Source: Lunularia cruciata
Taxonomy: Eukaryota > Streptophyta > Marchantiopsida > Lunulariales > Lunulariaceae
Length of the DNA: 64,000 nt
Direction of reading: 5' to 3'
NCBI GenBank assembly: GCA_948567375.1
Contig: OX419757.1
Location: 15,810,001-15,874,000, forward strand
Shown here: piece after piece, positions 11,623 to 23,589 of the stretch
Numbering within the stretch: position 1 is the stretch's first letter
How the letters are laid out: each line of letters starts with the position of its first letter
Position numbers and translations under genes: made by a program
The notes under the pieces: generated by a model
What the model saw: only the letters and a program-made list of their open reading frames with translations
What the model was told of the DNA's origin: nothing
Databases searched by the model: none

Positions 11623-14600
11623 ACATTCACAAATGATATAAAAGTTTTAAACATTTGCATTGCAATGATCTTATTTTTGAGGGGTTTAATAACCCTATAA
11701 GTTTGTTGAATTTAAGACATGTTTGGAAAACTCCTAATCTTGTTTCTTCTCTTGGATGACTTCATATTGGATAAACATACTTGAAAAGGTCTATATCCAT
11801 GTATTCTTGTGTAACCTCTTCTCCTTCCTACATGTTAGCTCTATTGATCAAAAAATTGTGTAAAATAATACACACACTAATACACCTCAAGAGAAATTTA
11901 TTTTTATTCTATAACTCTTCAACTAAGCTCTTAATTCATGCAAGGAATGCCATTTACCTTTTAATACTTGTATGTAGTGCTCATTGACAACACTAGTTTT
12001 GGCTAAACACTTATTGAACTCAATTTTATATTGTGTATGCTAAACTTTAAATGAGATCACTAAATGGCTCATGGGAACATAGACTAAATTACCCAATTGA
12101 TTTGGTGGTGTCCAATAGAGTTATTAGCTCCTCTTTGATTTGAATCCATCCAAAGTGGTGACTTCTTAAGACATGTTGTAACAAGACCATTGCATCCATG
12201 CAAATGTATGGAAAATATAATGATTAAAGGCTAATGAATAATGCTAGTAAAGGCAAGGTACAAGGAAGAAGGAAGTCACCAAAATTGCATCAAAACCATA
12301 ACCTCACCAAATTGCAAAGGCAAGTAAGGCATAAGGAACTTGGACAACTCAAACCCCAAAATTGAAACAAGGAACTTTGCAAGACAAGGGAATAAGGAAA
12401 CTCATGAAATTGAAATTACTAAGGAATAACAAACTTGCCAAAATGAAAGACCCTTACCTCTCATCAAATGAATTATTCTTCTCATATCATCACATATTAC
12501 TTGTCTACTTATGGAATAAGAACACTTCTTACTAAAGTAGATTTTGCAATCAAGTTTTAGTCTTTGCACTACAGGGAAGAGTGTCTTGTCCACTAATCCC
12601 ACACACTTGGGAAATCCATTCAGTCCAAAAACATGTGAAATCCTTTTGTTCTCACCTCAATCGGACCATGCCACCTCATGCCCAAGATTAACTATAATAG
12701 TGGTGATAACTCTATCAATAAATCTTCTTGTGGGTCCAAAGAGCTAATACCTCACAAATTAATACTGCTTGCCATACATGCTCCATTTTTGTTATGCATA
12801 ATTTTATCAAGTGCTATTGCTAGTTGGATCTACATCAAGGGTTTGGTTCCTTCTTGCCTTACTCTTTTTGAAAACTCCATGATCTTTAATGAGCTCTAGA
12901 AAAGTATAAAAACACTTCATATCCATCTACATCACCATTTGAAAGTAAAGGGACCAAGATTTTGTAGGAAATAGGTATAAAAATTCACTATGGCAATTGG
13001 TATCTTTTTTATCTACCAAGGGAATGAGCAGAGTAACACTATCATAAAATTAAATTTCCCTTTATAATACAAGCATCATATGTAAACCACATTAATCAAG
13101 TCATAAAATTGCCAGTCTCCATCTATGTCACTTTCAAGCTCACCTTACACCTCTGACATCCTCTATTTTATATGCCATTTTATTTTTTAGTGAGCTCTTT
13201 CATAATATTAATGGAAAGAATTTTGTGTATTCCCATGCGGCCTAATGCCAAAGAAGTTCCAAAACTTTATGGATGCCAAATTTGTGCCATCCTAATCTTC
13301 TCTTCTCTCTTCTCTCCTTAGCTAGATGCTTATGATCATTCAAATGCCAAGCACTATCTTCTCTAAACTAAACCCTTTGATGTGTTGATATGCATGTGGA
13401 TTTCATGCCAATAATATATTTCAAAGAAATTGTTCACATGCTCATTTCATATACAAGGACACATTGAAAATTTCTTTGAATGGTAGTTTATTTTTGCACT
13501 CTATCTCACACTTATGACACCTCAAAATTTTATTTAATTTGAGTAGGAAGGAAGATATAAAGGCAAAGGATACATCATTAATATTTATGGGATCACTTGT
13601 AGCCCATAAAAAGCTATGGGTCACAAAAATCATGACTAGGAGTACAATACTCAAAATTCCGCATTCTAAAATAGAAATCCACTTTTTTTATAATATAATA
13701 GAATATTTTTCACAAACCAAAAATTCTACTTTTGTGATAATCCATATACTCAATAGATGAAATACAATAATACCTCACATTTCACATTGCTTGCTACCCT
13801 TTGCAAATTGCAATGGCAAAATGAGATAGCTTCTCAATTAAGGTACTACATCACCATGTATTTTTTTAAATCCTATCTTAAAGCAATTTAGCTTTAGGTT
13901 GGAGAGTTTAGGTCAAGGTTGCTAGATCTATTGGACACACTCATGTTTGTAATAACTTGAATCACACCATGCAAGTATTTAATATAATGCAAAGGAAATT
14001 TGGTACAAGCTAGATAAATTTCTTTGGAGATAAATGATGGATGCATTAGAAAGAAATTGCATGATTTTGGAGCTTGAATAGAAGTTTTAGGAGCTACTAG
14101 TCAAAGGTATAGTGCATGATGTTGTCATTTATCAAGAAACTTGTTGGGCTTACATACGGGCTCACAACTTGATCAAGCCTTGAAGGTTCATCAAAAGATG
14201 AGAGATATTGGTTGCAAAGATGACCAACTGAGTTGCTTATTCATAAATAAAGGAAACTTGAGAGCAGAAAGGAAAGTTATTCAAAATGTTGACTATAGCA
14301 ATGTAATTCAAATTGAGCAAACAATGAGTCAAATAGCAACTTCATAAACAAGGCCAAAAAGTCTAATAAATCAATTTGAAAATGCATCCAAGAATCAATT
14401 GACAAATTTTGAGTCTATTTGTAGCAGATGTCTTGCAAAGATGGCAAGTTGTAAGTCATTTGTTTACTAGAGGGTCTTGATGTCCAATGTCATGGGGAGT
14501 GTTGAGATGGAGCGTTCATTTTCTTGCATGGAAAATCTAGTCACTGAAATCATCAATAAGCATATGACTATCCAATTTAATTGTGATCTAGTCTAGTCAA

Positions 14601-15690
14601 TATGTAAAGTTGTCAAACTCCACATTACGTATGCAAAATTGTGCATTATTGTGCACATTATGTATGCTTTTTGCATTCTATATGAAAAACTGTCATTTTG
14701 GACTTTTTTTATGGAATTCACATTTTAATGACTGAAATTCTGCATTTAAACTCCACTTTTTAGTCTTTTAAAATCCACAAAAATTCCACTTTTTGCTATT
14801 TAATATTCCAAGTATTTCTACTTGGAATATGAGTAGGCAGTATTTTTACTCCCTGATCCTAATCATGACCCATAAATTTTTGATTTCTTTGGATCTCTAC
14901 CCATAAAGGAATTTAAGTACCCTTCCATATCTCTATGCATAAAAAAAATTATGGGATTTTTATAGGAAGCAAAAGAGAGCATTATTCTCTAGTCTTCCAC
15001 ATTGTACTTGCAAACTTACAATCTTTGTTAATCTATAGCTTTTGAAATTCAACTATGCAATTTCTATTTGATAGCTTATCATTTCTGATATCTTATAACT
15101 GATGACTATATCTCACAAATTTATAAGTTATTGGGAAGATAAGTATTTTTAGCACAAGATTTGGATTATTTGGATGTATGCAAGTTTTAGCAACAAAATC
15201 ATTTTTCCTTTGTGTATCCACTCTCTGTCTCATGTGGCTAAGGCGCAAACCATTCTCTACTCACAAAACAAATACATAATGCAATATTTACACAATACAA
15301 ATACTTCTCATAACCGACTATCTATGGGGGGTACTTTGTTGTTGCATGGTTTGAAATTTTTGCTAATTTATAACTCATTATTTTATATAATTATTTGTCC
15401 ACCCGGACATGAGGTAACAGAAAACAGTACGCACCTCCGAGATCAATGTAATATGATATCACCAACCTCTAAAATCAAATCTATGGGTTCAAATGCCTTC
15501 ATCCCACTCTTTTAATCTAATGTATATCTTGAAAAGTGAATATATTTTTTCCTCTAAGTTCTATTTTACCTAGTACATTTTATACTAGTATAAATTTGAT
15601 AGATCTTCTCATTTTTGTTATCCCATGTGTTGCTTTCAATGTACTTTGATAGATTTTCCTATTCTTCTTATTATTCCCATATGTAGAAGA
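11623..15690. other. AT-rich intergenic stretch, no supported gene
   Basis: Scattered short open frames (up to about 110 codons) on both strands, none resembling a known family and none with convincing splice context. No RNA gene, long repeat or LTR terminus recognised. It separates the truncated chromovirus from a LINE 3' end and is probably decayed transposon DNA. Confidence 0.4.
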
Positions 15691-15699
15691 GGCGACCGC

Positions 15700-16466
15700 A
15701 TAGAAAAAATGAAGGATGGGAAGACCCCATCAAGTCGTACAAGGGAGATACAAAAAAGGTAAAATGGAGCTAAGCCCCATTTGAGTCTATATGAGAAATC
15801 TGCCCTACCGCACCTAAGATATCCGAGCTATGCAAGTAGCACGGTCTACACACAATTGGAGCATACGAAGAAACATCATCTAATGTGATTGCTCTCCTGC
15901 GGATTGCACCAGCCATTGCCCTATGTAGAGCAATGGACACATGCTGTCTAAAATATGCTACAAAGTATGAGAGTGAGAGTGGTACCCCTTGGCGCCTAAC
16001 ATGATAAATTCTCGTGTACTTCTTGACAAATGTGTCAAACATCGAGTCCATAGCTCCATATAACTCCAAGGAACAAAGAGGTGACATCGCCGCATGCCCC
16101 TATACTTGGAGACCTTGCGACTTGCTGCTGCACTCGCTGCCCATCCAAGGGGATGGGTAATCATTCCTTCCAAAATTGTATCTCGTGTAGGGTATATAAT
16201 CACAACATCTCGAACCAAGTATAAGTTTGCCCTGACATGTGTCGTCTGCAAAGCATATGAATGCTCCTCCAAATGAAATATTCATTCTCTCGTGCCATAG
16301 CGAACACTATGCCTCTAATAGTGTCATGGGTAGCTATCCTCTGTCTTCCAAGAGGATACCTTGTCACGTGGACGGCTAGTGCCATAGCGAACACTATATC
16401 TCTAATAGTGTCATGGGTAGCTATCCTATGTCCTCCAAGAGGACACCTTGTCAAGTGTACCGCTAC
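15700..16466 (-). pseudogene. LINE-type retroelement, C-terminal end of ORF2 and 3' tail
   Basis: On the - strand it encodes text shared with the + strand copy at 25180-25900: a Cys/His motif region (CPLGGHRIATHDTIRDIVFA), then ILEGMITHPLGW, SKYRGM, a FVP...ELYG block, GVPLSLSYF, and FRQHVSIALHRAMAGAI. This resembles the zinc-binding C-terminal domain after the reverse transcriptase in a group of LINEs; that assignment is from memory of the family pattern. It ends (low coordinates) in a conserved tail containing GGGGCTTAGCTCCATTTTAC on the - strand. Frame breaks are present. The Cys/His region carries an 87-bp in-frame tandem duplication. It lies just upstream of the RBBP5-like gene, in opposite orientation. 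Confidence 0.6.
16292..16465. repeat. Two 87-bp tandem repeats inside the LINE remnant
   Basis: GTGCCATAGCGAACACTAT starts at 16292 and again at 16379, with near-identical sequence between. 87 bp is 29 codons, so on the - strand the duplication keeps frame and repeats the RIATHDTIR block. Confidence 0.85.
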
Positions 16467-16559
16467 TGCATCTAGGGTAGATCCACACTTACAAGTGAAT
16501 AATGAAAAATTATTCCCATATGTTGGTTCAAACTTTAATGTATTTCAATAGTTCCTCCC

Positions 16560-17668
16560 ATGTGTTGCTCTCAAACATAAGACGGAAGCGACTATTCCTT
16601 ACAAAGCAGGTGAAAGAATCATTCAGGTTGGCGTCACAACTTTGACAAGGTTGAATTGGTTCAGGATTCGCGCCTTGCTGTTGATTAAGGTCTCGCGACT
16701 AAAACGTCCGGCGACTCGGGATACCGTAGAATAGGACACTTTAGTTCTTCCATCAGCGCGCAAAAGCGTCACATGAGGTTCCCAATATCGCGACTTTGGA
16801 CTTGGCGCCGCCGAACGGGCCCCACGGACCCTCCTGGGGAATGGACCGGGTAGCAGAGCGATCCGTTCCGGCAGATTCTGAGCTTTCTTTTGAAGCGCAT
16901 GCCTGAAATTAGCGAAAATCTGGCAGAATATTCTATAACTTCCAAGAATATTGACAAGTGCCGGGAAAAAGTTGGGAAAGGAGGGGCGCCAGAGAGAGTG
17001 GAGTGTTTGGAAACCATCTCGGGCGAAGAGTGCTTTCTCTCGAGCGCATGGTGAGAGGCGAGGCGATGGAGAAGTCCGTCGTCCTTCAGAGTCAGGACTG
17101 CCTGGACATGTCTAATTTCTGCGATATTGAAAATTCCTCTCATCGATTTTCTGTCGATTTGTTTTATTCGTACCAATTCGGTCATCCGTCTTTCGCAGTG
17201 GTCGCAGCACATCGACTTCGATCACACTAAACTCAGGTGAGGGGAATTACTGGAAGGAAGGTGCGCGGTTGTTGTTCAGTTGGTGTATAAAATTATTATT
17301 TTTTACTTGTAATGTAGGGGAGGTGTGTGTGTGTGTGTGTGTGTGTGTGTTGGACATGGTTTGGTGGATAAGACGTTTCTGGAGGATTTTGCCCTGATTG
17401 TGGTTTTATCCCTAAGCGTTCTTGTGCAATGCTCGTGCGTTGGAGTTGTCAGGGTTTGAAGCGTTTAGGGATATGGAGTTTTTTCTCGGTCAGTTTCAAC
17501 GGGTTAGTGTGGAGGTGCAGACTTGTTCTTGGCTTTTATTGTGTGAAGGTGTATGAGGTTTTAGCTCGACGCGTAGTTTTGACAACTAGGGTGTTTGGGC
17601 AAATTTTGCAGGCTGTCGCGTTATGGCGATGTGGTAAAATTTGGAATTGAGCTAATCTACGTGACGCC
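16560..17668 (+). promoter_or_regulatory. Promoter and probable 5' untranslated region of the RBBP5-like gene
   Basis: This stretch is clearly richer in G+C and CpG than its surroundings (for example 16795-16870), as often seen at the start of an expressed plant gene. An AACTCAG/GTGAGG sequence near 17234 looks like a splice donor, so a non-coding first exon with an intron before the ATG at 17669 is plausible. A (GT)n run lies at about 17324-17350. The long open frames here (16769-17212 on -, 16958-17230 on +) resemble nothing I know. The transcription start cannot be seen from sequence. Confidence 0.45.
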
Positions 17669-20600
17669 ATGAATCTCTGCCTACTTGGTATGTTGACTCG
17701 CTTTAATTGAAGTAAAGAGATTGTTGCAGTTTTGCGTTATTCTGGTTTTTAGCACAACGGCTTTCCATTTGTATTGTTAGATTTTAAAATAGTGGTTTCA
17801 CTTGTCTGAACTCCTGTTTATTTACGACGGTGTTTACAACGGGGTTTAGTTTTCCACTTCTAGTTGCTTGCAAATTAGTCACTGGTGTCAAAATGAAGTT
17901 CTACTGAGTGTTGGACTGTACTACCAGGAAGAAGGTTGTCCTGATCATGATACCATGCTCAGAGGAATATTGAACTTTTGGCTACGTAGGAGGAAAATCT
18001 GCGGAATTTCTAACTGAACAGTTCCCGTTCGCTTATGAACAAATTAGGAATTTGACTATGAACCCTACACTAGCACGTTTGGGCTCTAACCCTAACATTT
18101 GTCGCTTGCTGATTTACAGACCCATTTCAAAGCGATTTTCCAGAGGTAATTGAGGAGTCTTTGAACCATGGATTCACGAAATGCATATCATTTAATCGAC
18201 GTGGAACTCTTCTTGCAGGTGAAGTTAACAAATTCGATGCCCTCATTTGACAGGGGATAGGTTGCATCAGAGGTTGGGTTTCTGAGGAGTCCATGGAGTT
18301 GGCTTTCGAAGATTTAATAGTGTGCTCACAGTGACTCCGGCGGAGGCTCTACATCTGTATCAATCACTTCACTAAAGCTTGACTTATAGCATCTGAACAA
18401 ACACCATAGACTTTCGTGGGTGATTTGAAAAGTTTTGGCACTAAAGATTTTGATCGAGCGAGAGCATTGTCAACCTCATTCGCAATAGCTACTTGGGGAC
18501 CTGTAATCCTTGGCGGTTTCTTCTGATTATTTCATTCTGAGATTCCATCAAGTTCAGCTAGGGAATAAATGATGCAATGTCGCACCTTGTTTTACCTCTC
18601 TTGCGAAGATTCTTTTTCTTTGACGAATTTGCACGGTTGTCAGTTGTCTTTTATGCTATCATTACTCGCACGTCCAGCTTAATCCACAGCGATATCTGCC
18701 GATTTACTTGAAGAAGTGTGTTGGCAGTAATTTAACTTGTACCAGTTTCTCACGAGTGGGAAGTTTACAATGTTTTGAGCGTAGAGATTCACGACCTTAC
18801 ATTTTGCAACGGAGTTATAGGACGTAGTGAACGTTAATAAACCTCGAGTAATCTGGACTACTAGACGCACTGTACAACTTGAGAGTCTGGAGTACTTTGT
18901 TAGGAGGAATTGTACGGTGGGCAAAGGAACCTGAGTACTTCTGTTCTCCAAGCAGCCGGGTGCACAGATGGGTCGTGCGTCATCTGGGACTTCGACACGC
19001 GTGGTGTAGCGAAGGAGTTGCGCGATCCAGATTGTGCATCGGCTGTAACGAGTATTAGCTGGTCGAAATGTGGACGTCGACTGCTAGCTTCTTCAATGGA
19101 TAAGACTCTCGTTCTTTGGGATGTTTTCAAAGGCGAGAAAATCCATGTGATCACTCTGGAGCACACAGCCCTGCATTGCCGTTTAGATCCAGGGAAAGCA
19201 CTTCCCACCTTGTGTCTGGCTTGTCCACTTAGTGGCGCTCCTATTCTTGTTGATTTTGAATCTGGTGATCTCCAGCCACTACCTGTCGTCGTTTCGTCCG
19301 TTTATGGTGAAGAAGGTCCTTCTAATGGGCGTGGCAAGCACGGAGATGCAAGCTCGGGGTTTGCACCGTCTACAGCCAGTTTCAACAAGAAGGGGGATCT
19401 CATATATGTCGGCAATTCAAAAGGTGAAATTTTGATTGTTGATACCGAATCACGAAAGGTGAGAACAGTGGTTTCTGTTCCCGGTGGTGCTGCAATTCGC
19501 CACATTGTTTTCAGTCGCAACGGCCAGCATCTTTTGACAAATTCTAGTGACAGAATCATTAGAGTGTTCGAGAATCTGCTACCGAGAGACAGAGCTGCTG
19601 CAACTCTTGCTGAAGCCGTTAGTTCCCCTTCGAATGGGGTGGCTGATGGTAAAAAGGTCCCGGCAATACAATGTCTGAAGTTGACCAAGGATTTTCAAGA
19701 TGCTGTCAATAAAATGCAGTGGAAGGCACCTTGTTTCAATGGGGATGGTGAATGCGTGGTGGGAGCATCCGCTACCAAAGGGGAGCACAAGATTCACATC
19801 TGGAATCGGAATTTCGGGCAACTTGCACGTATTCTGGAAGGCCCTAAAGAGGGTTTATGTGATCTCGCTTGGCATCCAACACGACCGGTTGTTGCGTCGG
19901 TATCGATTACACGCGGTTACGTATATTTGTGGGCAAAGGATTACACGGAGAACTGGAGTGCATTCGCTCCAGATTTCAAGGAGCTGGAGGAGAACGAGGA
20001 GTATGTAGAGAGAGAAGACGAGTTTGACATCATCCCTGAAGCCGACAAGGTGAGACTGTCCCCCTCTTAAGGAAATGGCATATCCTTACAAAGGTTTGTC
20101 TTGTCAATTTGGCTTTAGGTCTATGTCGATGAAGCATTGATACATCTTTTTGAGGTAATTATGTCAATGTACAGCTTCGGTTGTAAGTAGAGATCTGCAG
20201 AGCTCCACTGGCACTGGATATCAACTTCTATCAAATGAACCCTGTAAAATGCGGTGCAGGTCAAGCCGGCACGGGTAGATGATGACATTGAGGTGGATGT
20301 TGAGACGCTGGAAAAGGTTGCCGCCTTCAGCGATTCAGACGATTCACAAGAGGGTCTATACTTTCTACCCACAATCCCCATGCCTGAAAGCCCAGATCAT
20401 GAACAACCAGCGACTCCAGCCAAGCGGTCAAGCAGTAGTGCTACTGAGACAGATGGAGGGTCTCCTGTTTCTGATCGAGGAATAGATTCAAGGCAGTCAG
20501 AGCTGAACCCTACTCAATCGGTCGACTCTCCAGCTGGTGAGTTCCGCCTCCGAGTTGATCTGAATGAAAATAGGCAATTGGCTCAAATCATGCACCGAAG

Positions 20601-21562
20601 TCCCATGTGGACCAAATCTTACTGTCGCGGTAACCTTGAAATTGCTCTTGGATTTTTCAGAGGATGAGATTGGGCCCAATGGTCGGATAAAGAGGAAGAG
20701 AAAACTCTCCGAGAAGGCAGCAGAATTACAGGCAGAGAAGGGTCGCAAGACAGCTCAGTTGAAAGGTCGAATTTCGACTCCGAAGTCGAAGAGCGATGGG
20801 AAATTTGGTTTCCCGAAGAGCGTGCAGATTGAACAGGAGTCAGCAGAGAAAGATGAACTTCCGATTGAGAGGGTGATTACACCTCAACCGGGACCGAAAC
20901 AGGATTCTCCTCCGAAAATTAAGGTGCCTAAGGTCAAGCTTGCGAAACCCAAGTCTCTGATCAAACTGGATCAGGACATTAGAAAGGAACATGATGGTAA
21001 AGTTGATCACGAGAGAAGACAGGACAAGGAGGTTAGAAGGAACCAGGAGTCCAAAAGGGATCTGGATGAAGCCGCAGGATATGCAGATGACGAGGTTCGT
21101 TATCATCTTACCTACTACGCTCCTCTTTGATCAATCGCTCTAAGTAGAATGTAGATTCATAACAGCGAAAATTAACCTTGAGGTGAGATTTTTGAAGATT
21201 CTACGACAAAGGAATAATTGTTTTACTAAGCCGTACAGTGTTGTTCTGCCTCCCAATTGCGATGTGTGTGACACGTTGGAGTCCTACTTTTTGTCGCATA
21301 TGACTTCTGTCAGATTCTTTTTCCCCAAATTTCACATTTCTCGTAGGGGGCATGGACAGGTCAGTTTTCATGTCATGCTGTCTACGCTCTGTTGAACAAA
21401 GGCGCTGACATCTCGTTGATCATGTGCATGTGATAGCAGGTCGGGCCACCGCGAGTGAAGAAAAATCCCAAGCCACGAAGGTCGAAACCTGTTTCTATGT
21501 TAACCAAGCCCTTTCCCACGAGGGAAACAAACGCAGATGCACACGAGCAATTTATGGATTGA
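17669..21562 (+). CDS. RBL: RBBP5/SWD1-like WD40 subunit of COMPASS H3K4 methyltransferase
   Basis: Six coding exons: 17669-17687, 18120-18218, 18956-20049, 20260-20536, 20661-21094, 21440-21562. All have GT-AG borders and phases agree, giving 681 codons plus stop. The start MNLCLLDPFQSDFPEVIEE aligns with the N terminus of plant RBL (RBBP5-LIKE). Residues about 25-370 form the WD40 propeller (GSCVIWDFDTRG, DKTLVLWDV, GNSKGEILIVD, VVFSRNG-like, IHIWNRN, VYLWAKDYTENW), followed by the hallmark acidic hinge FKELEENEEYVEREDEFD. The tail from about 405 is acidic and Ser-rich, then highly charged and Lys-rich, ending with a basic PRVKKNPKPRRSKP stretch. RBBP5 scaffolds the WDR5-ASH2-RBBP5 core that activates SET1/TRX methyltransferases in the nucleus. 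It is longer than Arabidopsis RBL (about 546 residues as I recall), mainly in the tail. The tail exons are less certain than the propeller. Confidence 0.9.
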
Positions 21563-23580
21563 TGATACGTGTACGTGCGAATGTTTTCTGTGCAGTATAC
21601 GTGTGTCTGCAGTACCCATGATGATGTGCATAAATAGGAACGATTTTGAGCTACGATAGAATTCTTTTAAACAGGTTGCTCTTTGAGTATCCTTTTCCCA
21701 TATGGGTGATCTGCATTCTTGGTTCTAATAACTTATAACCCACCGAACGCCCGCGATCGATATCAGGTGTCGACTAAGATTCATCTGATCTGTTTCCGAG
21801 CACGGGTACCAATTTGTTGCTCATTCCTACATCGTTGTAATATCGCTTGTCTCACAATGTCAGTTGTTTCCTGGTTTCTTGTTCCGTCTGTTCTCTGAAA
21901 ACACTATTCAGTTTGACTCCATGCCCGCTCAATAACATGTCTGCCTGGAACGTATCCACGGATCGCTCACTCCAACACATTCGTTTTTCGAATTCTAAAC
22001 GGAGAAAAACGCCAAGGAACACAAGAATTCTCCACTGAATGCAATACAGAATAGCCGCTGATTTTACATCCACTGAACTAAAGCTTTCGTTTAAACCGGT
22101 AGCAGAGTATAGCACTGATAGAGTGGTGGAGACTAGACAGGTCTTTTGTTTACCATTTGATCGATCCTTTTGATCAGTTAGTATAGTTTTTAATTTTCAA
22201 ATTCTATCGAAGACGTTTGGATGAGTTAGTATGGTTTTTATTTTTTTATATTTGATGAGTTAGAGTGGTTTTTATTTTTCAATTTTGACTTGATGGTATT
22301 CTTATTCTGCCAGAGGGGATGGGGTGTAGAGAGGACAATGGAGGTGAAATCCCAATGGATATATTGGAGTGAGAGAGGGATGGCGTTGGTTGGTTGTAGA
22401 GGTCTGGGGAAAGAAGTAGAAGTTGGTTACCAAATCTGTGGTAATGTTTGTCTTGTTGAAAGTAGAGACCCGGTGAGAGAGTACTGTGTCAAAGTTGCCG
22501 CGTGTTTGTGTGTTTCACCTGCCAGGTTGAAGAGTACATTTCCCCACAAGAGAGAAAGTGAGAGAGACGAAGTGGAAGGAATGATTCACATTTCACTAGA
22601 GAAAACTGAAGTCTTGTCCGTTGGGATTGGGTTGTGTTTAAAATGGAGTTTGTTAGGGTTGTGTGTCAAGAGACAAGTTCACCGGGAGAATATGAAATTA
22701 GAGTCCATTCGATTATGATGATATAGACATTGGGGTAGATGGGAGAGATTAGTACAGTAACACAGATGGTGGAATTTTTGTCTATTGACTAGTAGATCTT
22801 ATCTTTTCTTATGTTTATTACATTTTATGGCAAGTTCCATTGATGAGATTTTTATTTTTTTAATGTTTATTACATTTTATGGTAAGAGAACTGATTATTA
22901 GAGATTCTAGATTATTTGCATGAATATTGTGTATGACCTCTCATCTCTATTGAAAAGAGAGAATTGTCAAGAATGATATAGGATTATTTTAGAGATTGTT
23001 TTTAAGGAGATTATCCTTCTAGTGATTTTACTATGTTATTTCAAGTGTATATGGGAGTAATGAGAAGAGATATCGTTATATTAATTAGTTGTGTGTTAGG
23101 GGCTAGTTGATTTTTTTTTATATATAAACACTTATAATGAGAGAGCATTAGAATAATTATTATTGAAAATATCTTTTTGCATTTGGTTAGTCACACCATT
23201 GTCTTTCAATATCGTTCTTATTTTTTATAACATTTCAATACACATCAATTTGGAATAATTGCACTATGAGGTTATGAGGTTATAACCATTTCTAGATATC
23301 CATCTGATATGGGTCGCCTTATAGGTGGATGTTGAGAATGTTTTTAATAACATTTCATAATCATCCATATTTAGAGAATTTGAAATATGTGGATCCTTAG
23401 TGAATTTTATTCTTTTTGTATGGTCTTCCTATGGCTCTCTTGCTTCTCTTTACGATCAACATGATAGTTCACCATAGAGAATCATTGTGTTGGAGGCTCT
23501 CTTTCTTCCCTTTATGACCAACATAATAGTTCACAGGAGTGAATCATTGTCTTGGAAACAATTGGCAATACACAACAAGG
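21563..23580. other. Downstream flank of the RBBP5-like gene, no supported gene
   Basis: The first few hundred bases presumably hold the 3' untranslated region; no clear polyadenylation signal was singled out. Around 22170-22290 three imperfect copies of a GATGAGTTAGTATGGTTTTTA-like unit occur, and TGTTTATTACATTTTATGG is repeated near 22812 and 22862. The 142-codon frame at 22290-22718 has no recognisable similarity and is not called. Confidence 0.4.
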
Positions 23581-23589
23581 AAATTCTTT

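Noticed and set aside
16769-17212. 147-codon - strand frame in the GC-rich region before the RBBP5-like gene
   Set aside because: No family resemblance; the region is better explained as promoter and 5' leader of the + strand gene, where GC-rich sequence lengthens chance frames.
18910-18955. ATG at 18910 as the start of the WD40 gene
   Set aside because: The first residues before position 18956 do not match the family, while exons at 17669 and 18120 supply the conserved N terminus with proper splice sites.
22290-22718. 142-codon + strand frame
   Set aside because: No recognisable domain, no convincing splice partners and unusual composition; no support beyond being open.
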